Source: Pseudocercospora fijiensis CIRAD86 (lineage: Eukaryota; Ascomycota; Dothideomycetes; Mycosphaerellales; Mycosphaerellaceae). Taken from it: a stretch of 64,000 nucleotides of DNA. Each line of letters begins with the position of its first letter. The first letter of the stretch is position 1. The notes under the pieces were generated by a model. That model was not told the DNA's origin. It searched no databases and saw nothing but the letters and a program-made list of their open reading frames with translations. Location of the stretch: positions 2,019,527-2,083,526 of the forward strand of contig NW_006921541.1 in the NCBI RefSeq assembly GCF_000340215.1. Reading direction: 5' to 3'. This document shows positions 11,900-23,365 of this stretch, piece by piece. The position numbers and the translations under genes are program-made.

Positions 11900-12590
11900 A
11901 TAAATTAGAGACACGGTGATTTTATAGCATAAGCAGAGTGAGTTCTATATTCTTAGGGATTCCCCTAGCTTCGCAATTTGTCGTATTAGCGTCCTTTTAT
12001 TATATCGTAACTTTGGACGAAAGAGGCTTACTCTATATTAAGCTACGTAGTAGGTTAGACTAAGTACGTGTTGTATTGCTTGTATCTATCCAAACTAGTT
12101 ACCGTTCCTAGGATATATATCCCTTTCCTTCCTTAATCTTACCTCTTTATATATTAAGGGCATATATATAAAGAAGGACAAAGGGACAAAGTTACCTAAA
12201 TTTGTCGTTTACTTGCTTTAAGGCTAGCAAACCTTATTTCCAAGACTCCTAGCCTTTACTAAGCGGTGCTTACTTAATAGGAGCATTCGACGAGTATATA
12301 ACAGATCTTGTCTCTTTAATATTAAGTAGGCTACGCCGTCTGTCTCTAACCCTAGGAGCTTCTATTCTATAGATTATACGCGAAGTCGCGACTTAAGAGG
12401 CTTCCCTCGTAAACTATTATAGTAGAGCACTCCTAGGACGGGATTTATTTACATATTAGTAGCAGTAGATTTAAGCTCTACCGAACGGAGCCGTCTCTTA
12501 AGTTTCTATCGAAAAGGCCGTAATAGATCGATAAACGCTAAGATTTGAACGAAGATGTCCTCTTTAACTAACTATATATACTAAGGGGCG
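11900..12590. other. Intergenic stretch
   Basis: No gene is readable. Near 12,110-12,200 there are AT-rich runs and short purine/pyrimidine-biased pieces with weak inverted similarity. No other structure was seen. Confidence 0.35.
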
Positions 12591-12600
12591 TTAATAGTCG

Positions 12601-12640
12601 CGACGTCGCATAGACTTTAATCGTAGGGCGCGCGACGTCG
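12601..12640. repeat. Paired palindromes, module C
   Basis: CGACGTCG occurs at 12,601-12,608 and 12,633-12,640 (offset 32). The 24-bp spacer is partly alike that of module D (11 of 24 identical, several more differing only by transitions) when both are read on the plus strand. Each is preceded by TAGTCG, which suggests that C and D are in direct orientation. Confidence 0.7.
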
Positions 12641-13029
12641 CAAGCGCTAAGCCGTTGCCGATAGTTAAGGTAAGGCTATAATAGCCTAAAGGTAAGCGAA
12701 AACTAGAACGCTAGACTAATCGTTTAGGCGTGCTTGTATAGCTAAGGTATCGTGTAGCTATAGGGCCGAATATATCGAGCGTCGAGGTAGTAAGATGCCT
12801 AAGAGCGTATTAACTGCCTATTAAGACGTTAGGGGCAGAACGACCTAAGATAAGCTCGCGACGTATGCTTAGCTAAAGCACGGATTACAAGCTCGTATAT
12901 TTCTTAGACCTTTTAGATAACCTCCTTTCTCCTTCCTTTCCCTTACCCCCCTCGTCTTTCTATTATTATCCCTTTACGCTTTCGTACACTCTATCCCTAG
13001 CTGTTTTAACGCATCTATACTACCTACGC

Positions 13030-14664
13030 CTATACTCGGTAATACAAGAACTTTGCAAAGCTATTACTATAAGTGATCTAATCCTACTACTACCGTCGCT
13101 AGGCGATAAGCAGCTCGCTATTACGGCTAACTAAGTAGCCACGTCTAGTTCGACTAGAGATATTGCAACAGACGTAGAGGAGACCGTAGCGGAGACCCTA
13201 GCGAAAGAGCACGTCTCGCAAACGGAGAACTACGCTATAGACAATAATCTTAGTAAGTCGATTAGAGGCACGACGACTACGATACGTATAGGAGCGTTAC
13301 TAAGAATCCGTACAGCTCCTAAAAACCCTTCTATTAAAGAGAATAATGCACCGCACTTATCGAATTAGCTATCTAATAACGGCGATTACGCTTACGGAGT
13401 CGCTTCTATCTTAACTATCTTAGCTATCGTTGTCGCCTAGGTCTAGCACTTCACCTAGGATTGTACGGCATCCTTTGTCTAGTTAGTAGGTGTGGCTCTA
13501 CTAGCGACTAAGACGGCCTTAAAATGCTAGGTCGTGGGTCTTTACGTAGCCCTATACTTAGGTTTCGCCGTCGATAGCGCTCTAGGCTCGCTCGAGTAGG
13601 CGTGCGACTAGTCTCCTAGACTCGCCCTTATCTCTCCTACCTTCGGATAGATAGGGCTAGTTAATATCTGTCGTCTATCCCTCGTTTAGAAGAACGTAAC
13701 CTCGGTCGACGTCGTTATCGATACCCTGTCTTTAAATATAGCAGATAAGCTTTAGGTCGTTACGGACCTAGCGCTCGACCTCGAAGTAACCGACCTTGTT
13801 ATTCAGCCGGCCTAGCGAGATCTTAACATGTTCCTATCCTTCGTTCGTACCTTTCCCGAGGCCTTTGCTAGCTAGGTAGATAAGCTCTTACGATTTAAGC
13901 CGCTACTTGACTTGCTCTAGACCGCGGAACAAAACATCGCTCGCTTCTACGCTTTAGAGGGCTAGCTCCGTTACTAGCTAGTAGAAGACCTAGCTTATAT
14001 TAAAGAGGACGTACGACTGCTTATCGAATAGTCGCAAGACACGTCCGTAACGCTATAGTAGCTTAGTAACGTAGCTGTGTCTCTCTAGCCCGTAGTATTT
14101 CGATATAGTCCGGCAGGCATGCTCTTATAGCGATTCGAGACGCTTGCGCTAAGACACACTCTACAGCTAGAGGCACTTGTCGCCTACCTATAGCAGATTG
14201 TCTACTAAGTAGACCGCCTGCGGCGAGAGACCCTACATCTCTCGCAAGTAGTCCGACGCGAGGCTAACTACTAGGAGACACAATACGAAGTTAGCTAGAT
14301 AGACTACGCTCGCGAGTCTAAATACAAGAAGCTATATTGCGGCTTAAATTCGGCGGCTAAAGAACTCAAGACACTTAATAATATTTATACTAGGATAGCA
14401 TAGGTCGAAGAGGTTATAGGCACAGTTTATAGATGCTATAGCGACCTCCTTATTCGTATGCACGCGATCCCGGCGACCCTATATAACTTCTATAAGATTA
14501 GGGCCGTCTACGATGCAATCGGCGTCGCGTTTAGTACCAAGCACCTACTAACACAGATCTACGGCGAGCAGAATGCGGTGCGCGAGTTAATAGAGTTAGA
14601 TCGGCGTATAAGAGCAAAGATTGTATCTATACGTAAGGAGTTGTTCTATCTAGGCGACGAGTAG
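13030..14664 (+). pseudogene. Large helical protein, RIP-damaged
   Basis: A plus-strand frame is readable from about 13,430 to the TAG at 14,662, with Thr/Ala-rich, less certain coding from 13,030. The last 68 codons (from 14,458) are open and contain 'AIPATLYNFYKIRAVYDAIG' and a helical tail. Most internal stops are TAG at positions where Trp or Gln would suit, as expected of RIP on TGG and CAG. A helical, coiled-coil-like region spans about 13,850-14,640. No family recognised. It resembles the 10,440 pseudogene in layout (globular N-terminus, coiled C-terminus), but I see no clear sequence match. Confidence 0.45.
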
Positions 14665-15060
14665 GGAGCGCTATAGAAGCTTAAGAATGCCGTTGCACGA
14701 GGTTAGAGCTGCCTACGAAACAGTAGTTAGAAGAGTAGTTATAGGGTGTTTATGTGTTCTTTTTAGTAAACGATGTACGTAGTCTACCGCGGCGTAGCCT
14801 ATACAGCTCCTTATCGCTTTAAAGACTGCGATACAACAACGCTGTTTCTTTCGTAACTGCGATAAAGAATATCGATGATTTGCCGCGGACCTGTATATCC
14901 TACGAGACCTGCAAAGCTAAACGTCGTCTCCGAGTTAGACAGGGACACTACGCCTATCTAAGTCGCTTTTTGTAGAAATAGGAACTGTAGATATAGGAAA
15001 TGTTAGTATAAGAATTATACGGATAGGATTTCTATATCTCTAGCCTCTGCTACTAGATGT
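14665..15060. repeat. Intergenic, with a remnant of the inverted-repeat element
   Basis: No gene seen. At about 15,000-15,045 the sequence GTTAGTATAAGAATTATACG and what follows match the subterminal repeats of the element at 4,879, suggesting a broken copy about 60 bp long. Confidence 0.4.
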
Positions 15061-15289
15061 AGAAACGTAGACAAACAGTACGGTAATCGATAGGGATAGA
15101 GAAATACTATTACATATTCGAACTAGGCCGACCTTACCTACTACTTCCGCCGGACCTGCCTAAGAAAGCGTGCTACGGCTAAGTAGCGGCTGTGCCGAGA
15201 CTAACTAATGCTATCGGGTCGAGAAGAGCGCGTATACTACTAGCCGAGTGCGTAGCGGACCTAAGTAGAGGCGCTCTAAATCTATTAGA

Positions 15290-17400
15290 GAGCCGGGTAG
15301 TAGTATTCTAATTTCCGAAAGTTGAGTACATTCGTTACTACGCGCAACAATCCGTCGTCGTTAAAGAGGTACTAAACGTCCTTAATACATTCGCCGCAAT
15401 TCTAGATAGGCTAGCGTAGGTCGAGTGCTATAATAACATACTATATATAGTAAAGTCGGCTGCGTTCGGCCTATAGGACGTCCTAGTTATTTTCAAGTGT
15501 TGCTATAACATCTTGCTATGCCGCGTAGTACCGATCTAGCCGGCGTAGGTAGGCGTCCTCGTTACTATCTAGCCGAGTCTTGTCTACGATAAATTTGTCG
15601 AGGCATTCGCTAAACGCATTGTAACTTAGTCGGTCCTAGATTACAGATTAGGCTTATTTATTGTAGAACTGCATACTCTAAATGCCTTGTCCGGCATTGT
15701 GTAAAGCTTGCTAGGCTATTACGAGGGCGTCTAAGTCGATAACCTCTAAAGCATATATGTAGCCCGCGGCGTCAATACGCATTAGCGCCTACTCTGTATA
15801 ATTATAGTAAAGACCGAGCAATGCTACGAAGGGCTGCGAGCGATCCTTAGCGTAGTTATCTACCGCGGATTGCGCCTTAGCTAATGCAGGACAAGGGCAG
15901 TAAGAACTCTCGGAACTAGACTAACTGTGCCTTAGCATTGCGAGTGAATGATTCATAAGCGGTAGGTTAGGGAGGCGTTGTGCTATTGTAAATGCTAAGA
16001 TCCCCGTTAGATATAGATAGTCGCTAGAGATAGCAACAATTGTACCGGAAATCCTCGGCCCTATAGCGACCTCGAGGATCTAAACTAAGATAGATAGACT
16101 AGCAAGCGCGACTGCGACATACTATAACGACCATTAGTTATCTCTTCTCCGACGGTAAGCTTACGTCGTAGCTCCGGACCGTTATAGCCGCACTAGGTCC
16201 TTAAACTTGTTTAGCGGGACCGGAGTCTAGTCTCTGCTACGCGTTATTATAACATCCTTCGGCGCTAGAGCCTGTCTTAACCGATGCTCTAATGCGCGCT
16301 TTTAACGGGGGCTCTTCGGTGTGTTCCTAGGAGCTCGTAGTACATTTTCGACGAACCGATTAGCACGTTCGTCTCTTAACGCGGCCTCGTTGTACCTGCC
16401 GGTCCTACCGACGTTCGATGCAATGTTTAGAGTCTAGGCTCTATCCCTAACAGACTTATATCTAGAGGTCGTTATGTTTAGAGTCCGCGCTCTGTCCCTA
16501 ATAGAGTAGTATCTAGAGGTCGTTGTGTTTGTAGTCTACGCTCTGTCCCTAACAGAGTCGTATCTAGAGGTCGTTATCGAGGATATGCTATCGCAATGGA
16601 CTAATACGCTTAGACGCTAGTCCGTAGTTAACGATAGGATACGAAAGTTTAGCTAGGAAACATACGTGCGGCAGAAAGGCAAGTACCTATTTTATTTAAC
16701 TACGAGAGAGTCGCGTAGGTCGATAATATATGTCTCTTACGAGGCCGCAATCTAGATCGAACACCTATGTTTTAGAGAATGTCTTAGTCTTAGTGCTTTA
16801 GCCCGCGTATCGCTTAAGCACATTTAACTGCTCTAAGAACGGCAACATTTCTTGTACCTCTAATTTTATATTTACTCTCGACAAAACAGTTACCGCTACA
16901 AGCCGTTTCCCCTACGTAATATAACTTCGATTTAAGGAACCGTAGACCCGACGTAGTCGAAAGACGCCGACTACGTACATAGTATCAAATGCGCTTAGCA
17001 GGCTGCCGAAATTACAGCTCTATAGCGACGCAACGCCGAGTTAGAGAGGCAATTAGAGCAGAGTAGATAGAAACTCGCTTAGCGGTCGAAGCGGCATAAG
17101 CATAAGTAGGGGCGCCTTATCTCCGCTATTCGAATGTTGCACAAAGCCGCCTCCGACGTAGTTAATCCTCCCCGCGGTCGGACGGCCTCTAAGATAGTTA
17201 CTATTCTAGAGTCGACGCTTGCTCGTTATAATAAACTAGAGACGGAGGGATCGTAGTACGTCGAAAATATATAGAGCTACCTATCAATCCTCGTTACTAC
17301 TATTATAAGCAGCAAGCGAAACTAGCTATATAATATCGCAACTATAATTCCTCTCTTAGCTATAGTTGCCTATTATAGCCTATATCCTAGAAGGTCCGAC
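15290..17400 (+). pseudogene. Degenerate gene with 17-residue tandem repeats
   Basis: Plus-strand readable segments occur at about 15,290-15,960 (for example 'NNILYIVKSAAFGL' and 'LDYRLGLFIVELHTLNALSG'), and again at about 16,430-17,300. Between 16,423 and 16,575 a 51-bp unit is repeated three times, giving 17-residue repeats that end in 'YLEVV'. Because the period is a multiple of three and the repeats keep one frame, this part was probably protein-coding. It is not clear whether the whole span is one gene. No domain recognised. Confidence 0.35.
16423..16575 (+). repeat. 51-bp tandem repeat, three copies
   Basis: Units start at 16,423, 16,474 and 16,525 with RTGTTTRKAGTC-type starts and a shared TATCTAGAGGTCGTT end. 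The period of exactly 51 bp (17 codons) keeps the frame. Differences among copies are mostly transitions. Confidence 0.75.
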
Positions 17401-17809
17401 TACGCCTTTATAAATTATCGAACGGGAGCCCTAAGAAGAATTTCAAGAACGACTATATAAGTAGTAGGAATCTAGCGCGACGAAACCTAAACCTATTTCT
17501 AAATATATCTTTGCGCGAGCTCCGACCTATTACTACTTTAGAGGAAGAGGATAAAGCTAAAGGGGATAATATAGCTAAATCTATCGGATAAAGAAAGAAA
17601 GAGAAATTAGAATATAGTAATAGATTGCTTAGCGATCTTCGATTAATAGACCTTTAGCCTATCTAGTCTATATTACGGCCTTTTCGAAGATCGAGTAGTT
17701 CGATACCTATCGATCGTATACCTAGCCTAGTAGTTAGAAGTAGCGTAATAAAACTTCGGTTTTTAATCGTACTTAAACGAGCTTGTCCCCTTATAAAATT
17801 TAGAAAGAA

Positions 17810-18210
17810 TTATACTTCTACTATATCTTTCGTAGTATAGTCTACAATTAATCTAATTAATCTAGACCCCCCTAAATTAAATTAGATTACTAGTACGCTT
17901 AGATTAGATTGAATTAGATTGCTCTAGTAAGGGCTAAATTAGATTAGATTAGATTGCTAAATTAGTAAGAATAAGCTAAATCAGATTAGATTAGATTGCT
18001 AAATTAGTAAGAATAAGCTAAATTAAATTAGATTGAATTGCTAAGCCTACCTAATTTAGCCCTTTAGCCGCTATATTAAATTAGATTGCTTTAAAAAAGG
18101 CTAGATTAAATTAGATTGCTTTAGAAAGGGGCCGGATTAGATTAAATTAGATTGCTTAATTAGCAAGAATAAGCTAGATTAGATTAGATTAAATAATTGC
18201 TAAGCTAATC
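17810..18210. repeat. AATTAGATT-rich low-complexity repeat
   Basis: Dense irregular repeats of TTAGATTAGATT and GCTAAATTAGTAAGAATAAG. The latter is seen near 17,960, 18,000 and (variant) 18,160. There is no coding sense. It may be decayed satellite-like DNA or the AT-rich end of a lost element. Confidence 0.7.
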
Positions 18211-18554
18211 TAGATTGCAATCCCGTATTAATTATAGACTATACTAATCTTTCGTTAACTACTCTATAGAAGGACTACTCTTTAGGCCTTATTACTATAA
18301 GCTCGTAATTAAACAACGACTTATAACGAGCTGCGCACTTCCGATTAGTAATAGAGAGTAACAAGTATTAGGTATACTAGTCGTACAAAGTAAGAGATCT
18401 CGATAAGTACGAGTAAGTAGAGGTTTAGCGCTTATATAGGGAATAACAATATCGATTGTTATTACTATAAAATACCGGAAAGTCGCCGTAGCAACCTTAG
18501 ATACGGCTATATAGAAGAGTTCGGACGTATGCGGAGGGAGTTATAGTTATATCC

Positions 18555-18618
18555 TGTTATACGACAAAGTTATATAAGCTACTTCTAACTTAGGGTTAGG
18601 AGCGGCGTCGCTTTTACA
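18555..18618 (+). repeat. 5' LTR of the miniature element
   Basis: 64 bp, TGT at the start and ACA at the end, identical to 18,833-18,896. Confidence 0.75.
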
Positions 18619-18789
18619 ACAGTTATAAGCCCGGCTTTGCGCTTCCGAGAGATCGCCGACGGCGATATAGCGTAGTAGTTACGGCGTAAAAGAAGAGAAC
18701 TAAGCCCGTTTAGGAAAGGTTGCCGGCACTTCTATTATACCGCGAGTAGAAGTGTACTACGCTAGCAGCGGGATAAGGATACCTAAGTC

Positions 18790-18820
18790 GAGAGGACTTC
18801 TTCACTTCCCCGAAGTAAAG
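18790..18820. other. Hairpin next to the polypurine tract
   Basis: ACTTCTTCACTTC and GAAGTAAAGAAGT pair almost perfectly (one C/A mismatch) around a CCC loop, inside the miniature element just before its 3' repeat. A shorter inverted repeat, ATCGCCGACGGCGAT, lies near 18,653. Either could be a structured packaging or priming signal, which is inference. Confidence 0.5.
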
Positions 18821-18832
18821 AAGTAGGGGGAG

Positions 18833-18896
18833 TGTTATACGACAAAGTTATATAAGCTACTTCTAACTTAGGGTTAGGAGCGGCGTCGCTTTTACA
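18833..18896 (+). repeat. 3' LTR of the miniature element
   Basis: Identical to 18,555-18,618. It is preceded by the purine-rich tract and followed by A then the TATATCC repeat. Confidence 0.75.
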
Positions 18897-18959
18897 ATAT
18901 ATCCTAGGCTAAGACGCCTAAAGATCCCTAGAGCCGGTTTTCTTTAGGGATCCTTAGCC

Positions 18960-20160
18960 TTTAAGTTCTGCGATGCTCGTTCAGGCTTAATAGAACTAGC
19001 TTGTTAGGGTTAGACTGCTATCCCTATTAGAGCTCGTCCCCGGCGTACTACGATAGTCTTCGGTACGTAATATACGGCCTCTATTAGGAGTCTCTCGCTT
19101 TCGCGCAGTCGCGGCCGCGCGAAAGGGGTTTATATACTCGTCTAGGGCGTATTATACTACTTCCGACTAGAACTTCTATTCTAGGTTAGCCGGGTCGATA
19201 GACTATAACATAGATCCGAGGACTATCTCCCTAGACTCTACCGAATCGTTATAATAGTTCTTAATACTAGAAGTGGTTAGTACGGGGTCTTCCGAGGCTA
19301 GAACTAAGCGATACTTACAAATCTTTAGTTAGGGTATCGTAGAGGTAGAAAAGACAGCCGTAGCCTAGTTTGTCGCAGAACACTTGAATGCGATGTCCCT
19401 AGATACTCTAATCCTTAAGTGTGTCCTTCGTTACCTTCGCCTAGTCTAATACGTTTTCCGTTAAGTACGACTAAAGGGTGCTCGAGATATAAGGTCCGAC
19501 GCGCGCCGATCCTCTAGGGTTAATTAGGTCTACTACTATACGAATAATCAATTTTACTAGCATCTATCGGATATAATCAAATCCCTCTCGGGATTCGATC
19601 TGCTAATCGTACGCTACGAGCTTAACTAAGGCGGTGGATTCTAAGCCTACGTCGTAGCTAGTCTCGAGCGGTCCGAGAATCAAACCTCCTCCCGTAATTA
19701 ACTCCTATACTACCCGCTCGACCGAGTTCTCGCGTATATTATCGGAGCCTTCTAGGAGCCGAAAAACATCGTCTCTCGCGAATTTTGCGTATAATCTGCT
19801 AACTTTTGACCTTAAAGTCTTGCGGCGCTTGCGACGAACTTTTGCAAACAGGCTAACGAAATTGTCGACAGTTCGTAGCTAATCCGCTCCTAGAACATCG
19901 ATAACTTCCTTATAAAATCGTAAGGCGAGCTTCGTACGGATTAGTAGCAGCATAGTGTAAGACTATAGGGTTACTTACTTCGCTATTGTCTTCTAATGCG
20001 CCTAGTGCCTCTTACAAGTCTTAATTGCTAGCAAAGTTATCGATAGTATCTTTTAGATTTGCTAGGTGTCGCGCTACTGCGACTCTATCGTCTTCGTTGC
20101 GCGTAGGTATCTCTGCTTCCCTCCGCTTAGTACCTCTTCGACGACGGGGCGTTTAGGATA
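18960..20160 (-). pseudogene. RIP-damaged gene, unrecognised
   Basis: Minus-strand reading gives about 20,130-19,930 ('VARHLANLKDTIDNFAS'), then, after one frame change near 19,930, a clean stretch to about 19,560 ('KLALRFYKEVIDVLGAD', 'VDNFVSLFAKVRRKRRKTLR', 'GGGLILGPLETSYDVGLEST'). The frame change could be an intron or an indel. The pattern is that of a helical fungal protein of unknown function. The 3' limit near 18,960 is uncertain. Confidence 0.45.
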
Positions 20161-20599
20161 GTGTTAGCGGTGTTATCGTTTGTCCGAAGTATAGAAGAGC
20201 TTGTATAAGATTGCAAAGGCGACTTTAAGCAAAACAAAGCGCACTAACCAAAATACGGTGAAACTAGGCTAGACGGCTACTTTAAGACATTTACCTATTT
20301 TAAGGCTAGGAATTTCTATATATCTAGTTCCGGGAAAAATTAATCGTACCCTCGAGGATGTTTTCGAATTGCCTCGCAAGAGCCGTACTAAATAGATGCG
20401 CCTATATAGCAACGACTACTTAGGGGCTCTTCGCGCTAGCATACTGATTTACTGTTATAAGTGCGCGTTAGCTCGGCCGGCTGCCTATATAGAACTAGTG
20501 TAAACGGCTTTAGGAGATATTGCAGACTTTAGCTTTTAGACTAGTACAATAACACTCAAGATTACGAACCTTAGTAATAGAAGCCTTATTAACTATTTT

Positions 20600-21850
20600 G
20601 AATTATAAAGAAGTATCACTTCTACCCTAACGTGCAGTATAGCGCTAAACCCTCGCAAAAGGACATTTAGGACATCCTTTACTCTCCCGACGATTCGCTA
20701 ACCGATCGGTATAAGGCCGCACTTGCTAAGTTCTATCGCCGCTTTAATATATTCGGAGACTTTAGCTATCGCTCCCTAATACTGCACATCTCTTAGCAGC
20801 AACTATTTACCCATTTCTTATACAAATTCGCCTTGTTTCGCGACCTCGATTACTATACCGACTTTTCCGATCTAAAGAGGACATTAGAGCTATAGACATC
20901 TATTGCCTAGGTGAATATACGGCACGAGCGTACGAGAAGGATTAAGCTTGAGATACTCGTTGTTTTAGCACTAAACGATTATCTTTACCGGAGCGAGAAC
21001 GCGGAGGGTACATACTATTATTTGTCTTTCGAAAAGACGTTGCTAACGAATCCTCGTAGGACGTCTAGTGCATTCGGTTAGCGGTAATTAGCGCTCGCTT
21101 ACTAGTCTAATATATTTCTTACGCCGCCGCATCTCGGCTCCGGAGCGTTAATAGTATCTCTAATCTAAGCCTATAGACCGCATAAAGCTGAGTAGCTCCT
21201 TCTCTAGATAGCATGGATTTAGGTATACTAAGCCTCTCTATATTATCTCACTTTTGCTAAAATCCTTCTTAGTGCCTATACCGAAGTCCTCGCTATCCGC
21301 TTGTTGTACCCGGACGACTTGATATAGGCTACAGGCAGCATTCTACGATTCACCTTTACCTATAGAGATAGCGATTGGTCTTATAGCAGTAAAGTCGCTA
21401 CATTGCTATAGACCGGTAATAAGCTGTTGTTTACGCCTATGCGTAAACTCCTTCGATTCACTAGACTTAATACGCGCGATAATCTTCCGAATAACGGGGG
21501 ACCCTAGTTTACTAAGTCCGGTCCAGATAAGGTAGCTCTGTCAATCCGGCGTAGTTCGCTAGTATACGAAGAGTGGATTAGTAGGAAAGACCTAACTTAG
21601 AACGGACTGCATATTCACTCGCTACAGCATGCTCTACATATGCAGCTGCGGCAATTTGTTTCATCTAAGCAATAGACATGCTCGTAGCTCGATAAGTATA
21701 AACGCTTGGTTCTAGGCCAATAATGTAGCCCGCTTATTCTATTACCGTTGCAGCTTAACCGTGCCTACCCTACGCGGCTTTCTGCGCGCGAATCCGATAA
21801 GCATTCTACGTACCTATAGTTACGCAGTGCGTATTGCTTAGCAGATAGCT
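20600..21850 (+). pseudogene. RIP-damaged gene, unrecognised
   Basis: One plus-strand frame from about 20,620 to 21,850 is readable with about 20 stops, mostly TAG and TAA. Segments include 'LAKFYRRFNIFGDFSYRSL', 'TYYYLSFEKTLLTNPRRTS' and 'EVLAIRLLYPDDL'. At least 400 residues are implied. I recognise no domain or catalytic motif. It is divergent from the minus-strand pseudogene that ends near 20,160, with about 450 bp between them. Confidence 0.45.
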
Positions 21851-21854
21851 ATAG

Positions 21855-22310
21855 TAATTCTAGTTATTTTTTAGAAATAAATGAAATTAAAGTATCCTCG
21901 TCCTATACTACTAAGCTGTAACTCTTCTAGAAAAAGATATACTAAAGAGAACCTAGTAAGAATTCAAGTTCTAAAAATAGTTTTTTTCTAGATTGTACTA
22001 CTAATAGTAGCTATACTAAGATAAAAATCTAAAGATAGATTTTTAGTAGGCAAAACTATAAGATCTAGATTTTAGACTACTAAAAATAGTATTTTAAAGC
22101 TTAGGAAAACGCTAAAATTCTAAAACGCCTAACCTAAGATTTAAGGCTATATAGCCTATAAACCCAGCAGATAGTAACTAGAAACCCTAATACTTTCTAA
22201 AAATAGACTAAGAGTAGAGTATCCCTATTCTATATAGCTAAGCTATAACTCTTCTAGGTAGAAAGATATATTAGAAAAACTTAGAGGAGTAGGGTTTATA
22301 GGATAGTAAA
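21855..22310. other. AT-rich intergenic stretch
   Basis: Low-GC sequence with short scattered repeats of CTAAAAATAG and TTTTTAG type and no gene. It marks the change from gene-like sequence into the repeat cluster. Confidence 0.4.
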
Positions 22311-22317
22311 GTCTAGC

Positions 22318-22675
22318 GGCGGGTAGGTGTTTAGATAGGAATTCTCTTACTCGGATAGTATAGGTACTATAGGAGTTGCTTAGATAGGTCCGAGTCTAGT
22401 AGGATCTTTCCTATTAGGCTATTTCGCCTATCTATATTTTACTTATAGCTTAGATAATAGATATACTACGAAGAATAATAACTTAAAAGGACAGCATTGC
22501 TACTAATTATATCGCTACTAGTCGTATTGCTAGTTGTATTGCTACTAAAATACGTATAGGAAGGGGGAACTATATAGACTAATTTCTACTAACTTCTACT
22601 ATATACCTATCTACGTACCCTATAGATATAGAAAACCTATAGGTATAGCAAAGCTGTAAAAGGTACTAATATTTC
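22318..22675. mobile_element. MITE-like element, copy 2 (truncated)
   Basis: Shares with 23,366-23,925, in the same order, the blocks CTTACTCGGATAGTA, TTCGCCTA, the TCGCTACTAGTCGTATTGC repeats, ACTAAAATACGTATAGG, AGAAAACCTATAGGTATAG and GGTACTAATATTTC. The terminal inverted repeats are missing. The right side stops at the minisatellite region. Confidence 0.55.
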
Positions 22676-22789
22676 TTACTATGTTTTACGTTAAGATTAA
22701 GAACACTGCTAAGATATCGTATTTTTTCGAAATATATACTAGAAGATAGATAAAAAATAAAAAAATAAACAAAAAACAGAAAAAACAAA

Positions 22790-23245
22790 TAAAAGATAAA
22801 TAAAAGATAAATAAAAGATAAATAAAAGATAAATAAAAGATAAATAAAAGATAAATAAAAGATAAATAAAAGATAAATAAAAGATAAATAAAAGATAAAT
22901 AAAAGATAAATAAAAGATAAATAAAAGATAGATAAAAGATAGATAAAAGATAGATAAAAGATAGATAAAAGATAGATAAAAGATAGATAAAAGATAGATA
23001 AAAGATAGAAAAAAGATAGATAAAAGATAGATAAAAGATAGATAAAAGATAGATAAAAGATAGATAAAAGATAGATAAAAGATAGATAAAAGATAGATAA
23101 AAGATAGATAAAAGATAGATAAAAGATAGATAAAAGATAGATAAAAGATAGATAAAAGATAGATAAAAGATAGATAAAAGATAGATAAAACAGAAATAAA
23201 ACAGATATAAAACAGAAATAAAACAGAAATAAAACAGAAATAGAT
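22790..23245. repeat. 11-bp compound minisatellite
   Basis: A long array with an 11-bp period in three successive variants: GATAAATAAAA (about 22,795-22,925), GATAGATAAAA (about 22,927-23,187) and CAGAAATAAAA (about 23,188-23,240). The sharp block structure shows that each variant spread by local duplication. The long open frames on the minus strand here are only periodic translations of the array and not genes. Confidence 0.9.
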
Positions 23246-23365
23246 AAGAAATAGATAAAAAATGAATAAAAAAAATAAGAAAAAAAAATAAAAAAAATAA
23301 ACAAACATAGAAAGTAAAGAAAATACTATTACGCTATCGAGGCATTTTTAGAGAATATATAAAAA

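Larger units (their letters stand above)
18555..18897 (+). mobile_element. Miniature LTR retrotransposon (TRIM-like)
   Basis: Two identical direct repeats, 18,555-18,618 and 18,833-18,896 (64 bp, TGTTATAC...TTTTACA), have the TG...CA ends of LTRs. They flank a 214-bp non-coding interior. A purine-rich tract (AAGTAAAGAAGTAGGGGGAG) lies directly before the second repeat, as a polypurine tract should. The 7-bp sequence TATATCC sits directly before the first repeat (18,548-18,554) and again at 18,898-18,904, one A after the second, consistent with a target-site duplication. No tRNA-complementary primer site is obvious after the first repeat. With no coding capacity it would depend on another element for reverse transcriptase. 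At under 400 bp it may have been too short to attract RIP, which would fit the identical repeats. Confidence 0.75.

Noticed and set aside
13707..13714. Lone CGACGTCG as a fifth palindrome module
   Set aside because: No partner 32 bp away on either side, and it lies inside a coding frame.
17810..18210. Telomere-like or CRISPR-like array
   Set aside because: The TTAGATT words are irregular, have no fixed spacer or telomeric TTAGGG unit, and the DNA is eukaryotic.
18653..18667. Inverted repeat ATCGCCGACGGCGAT as a terminator or RNA gene
   Set aside because: Bacterial-type terminators do not apply in a fungal genome, and no RNA gene consensus is present. Kept only as internal structure of the miniature element.
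22666..23308. Long minus-strand open frames (189 and 212 codons) rich in Phe, Tyr, Leu and Ile
   Set aside because: They are translations of the 11-bp minisatellite. The 11-residue periodic pattern in two overlapping frames follows from the DNA period and is not a membrane protein.
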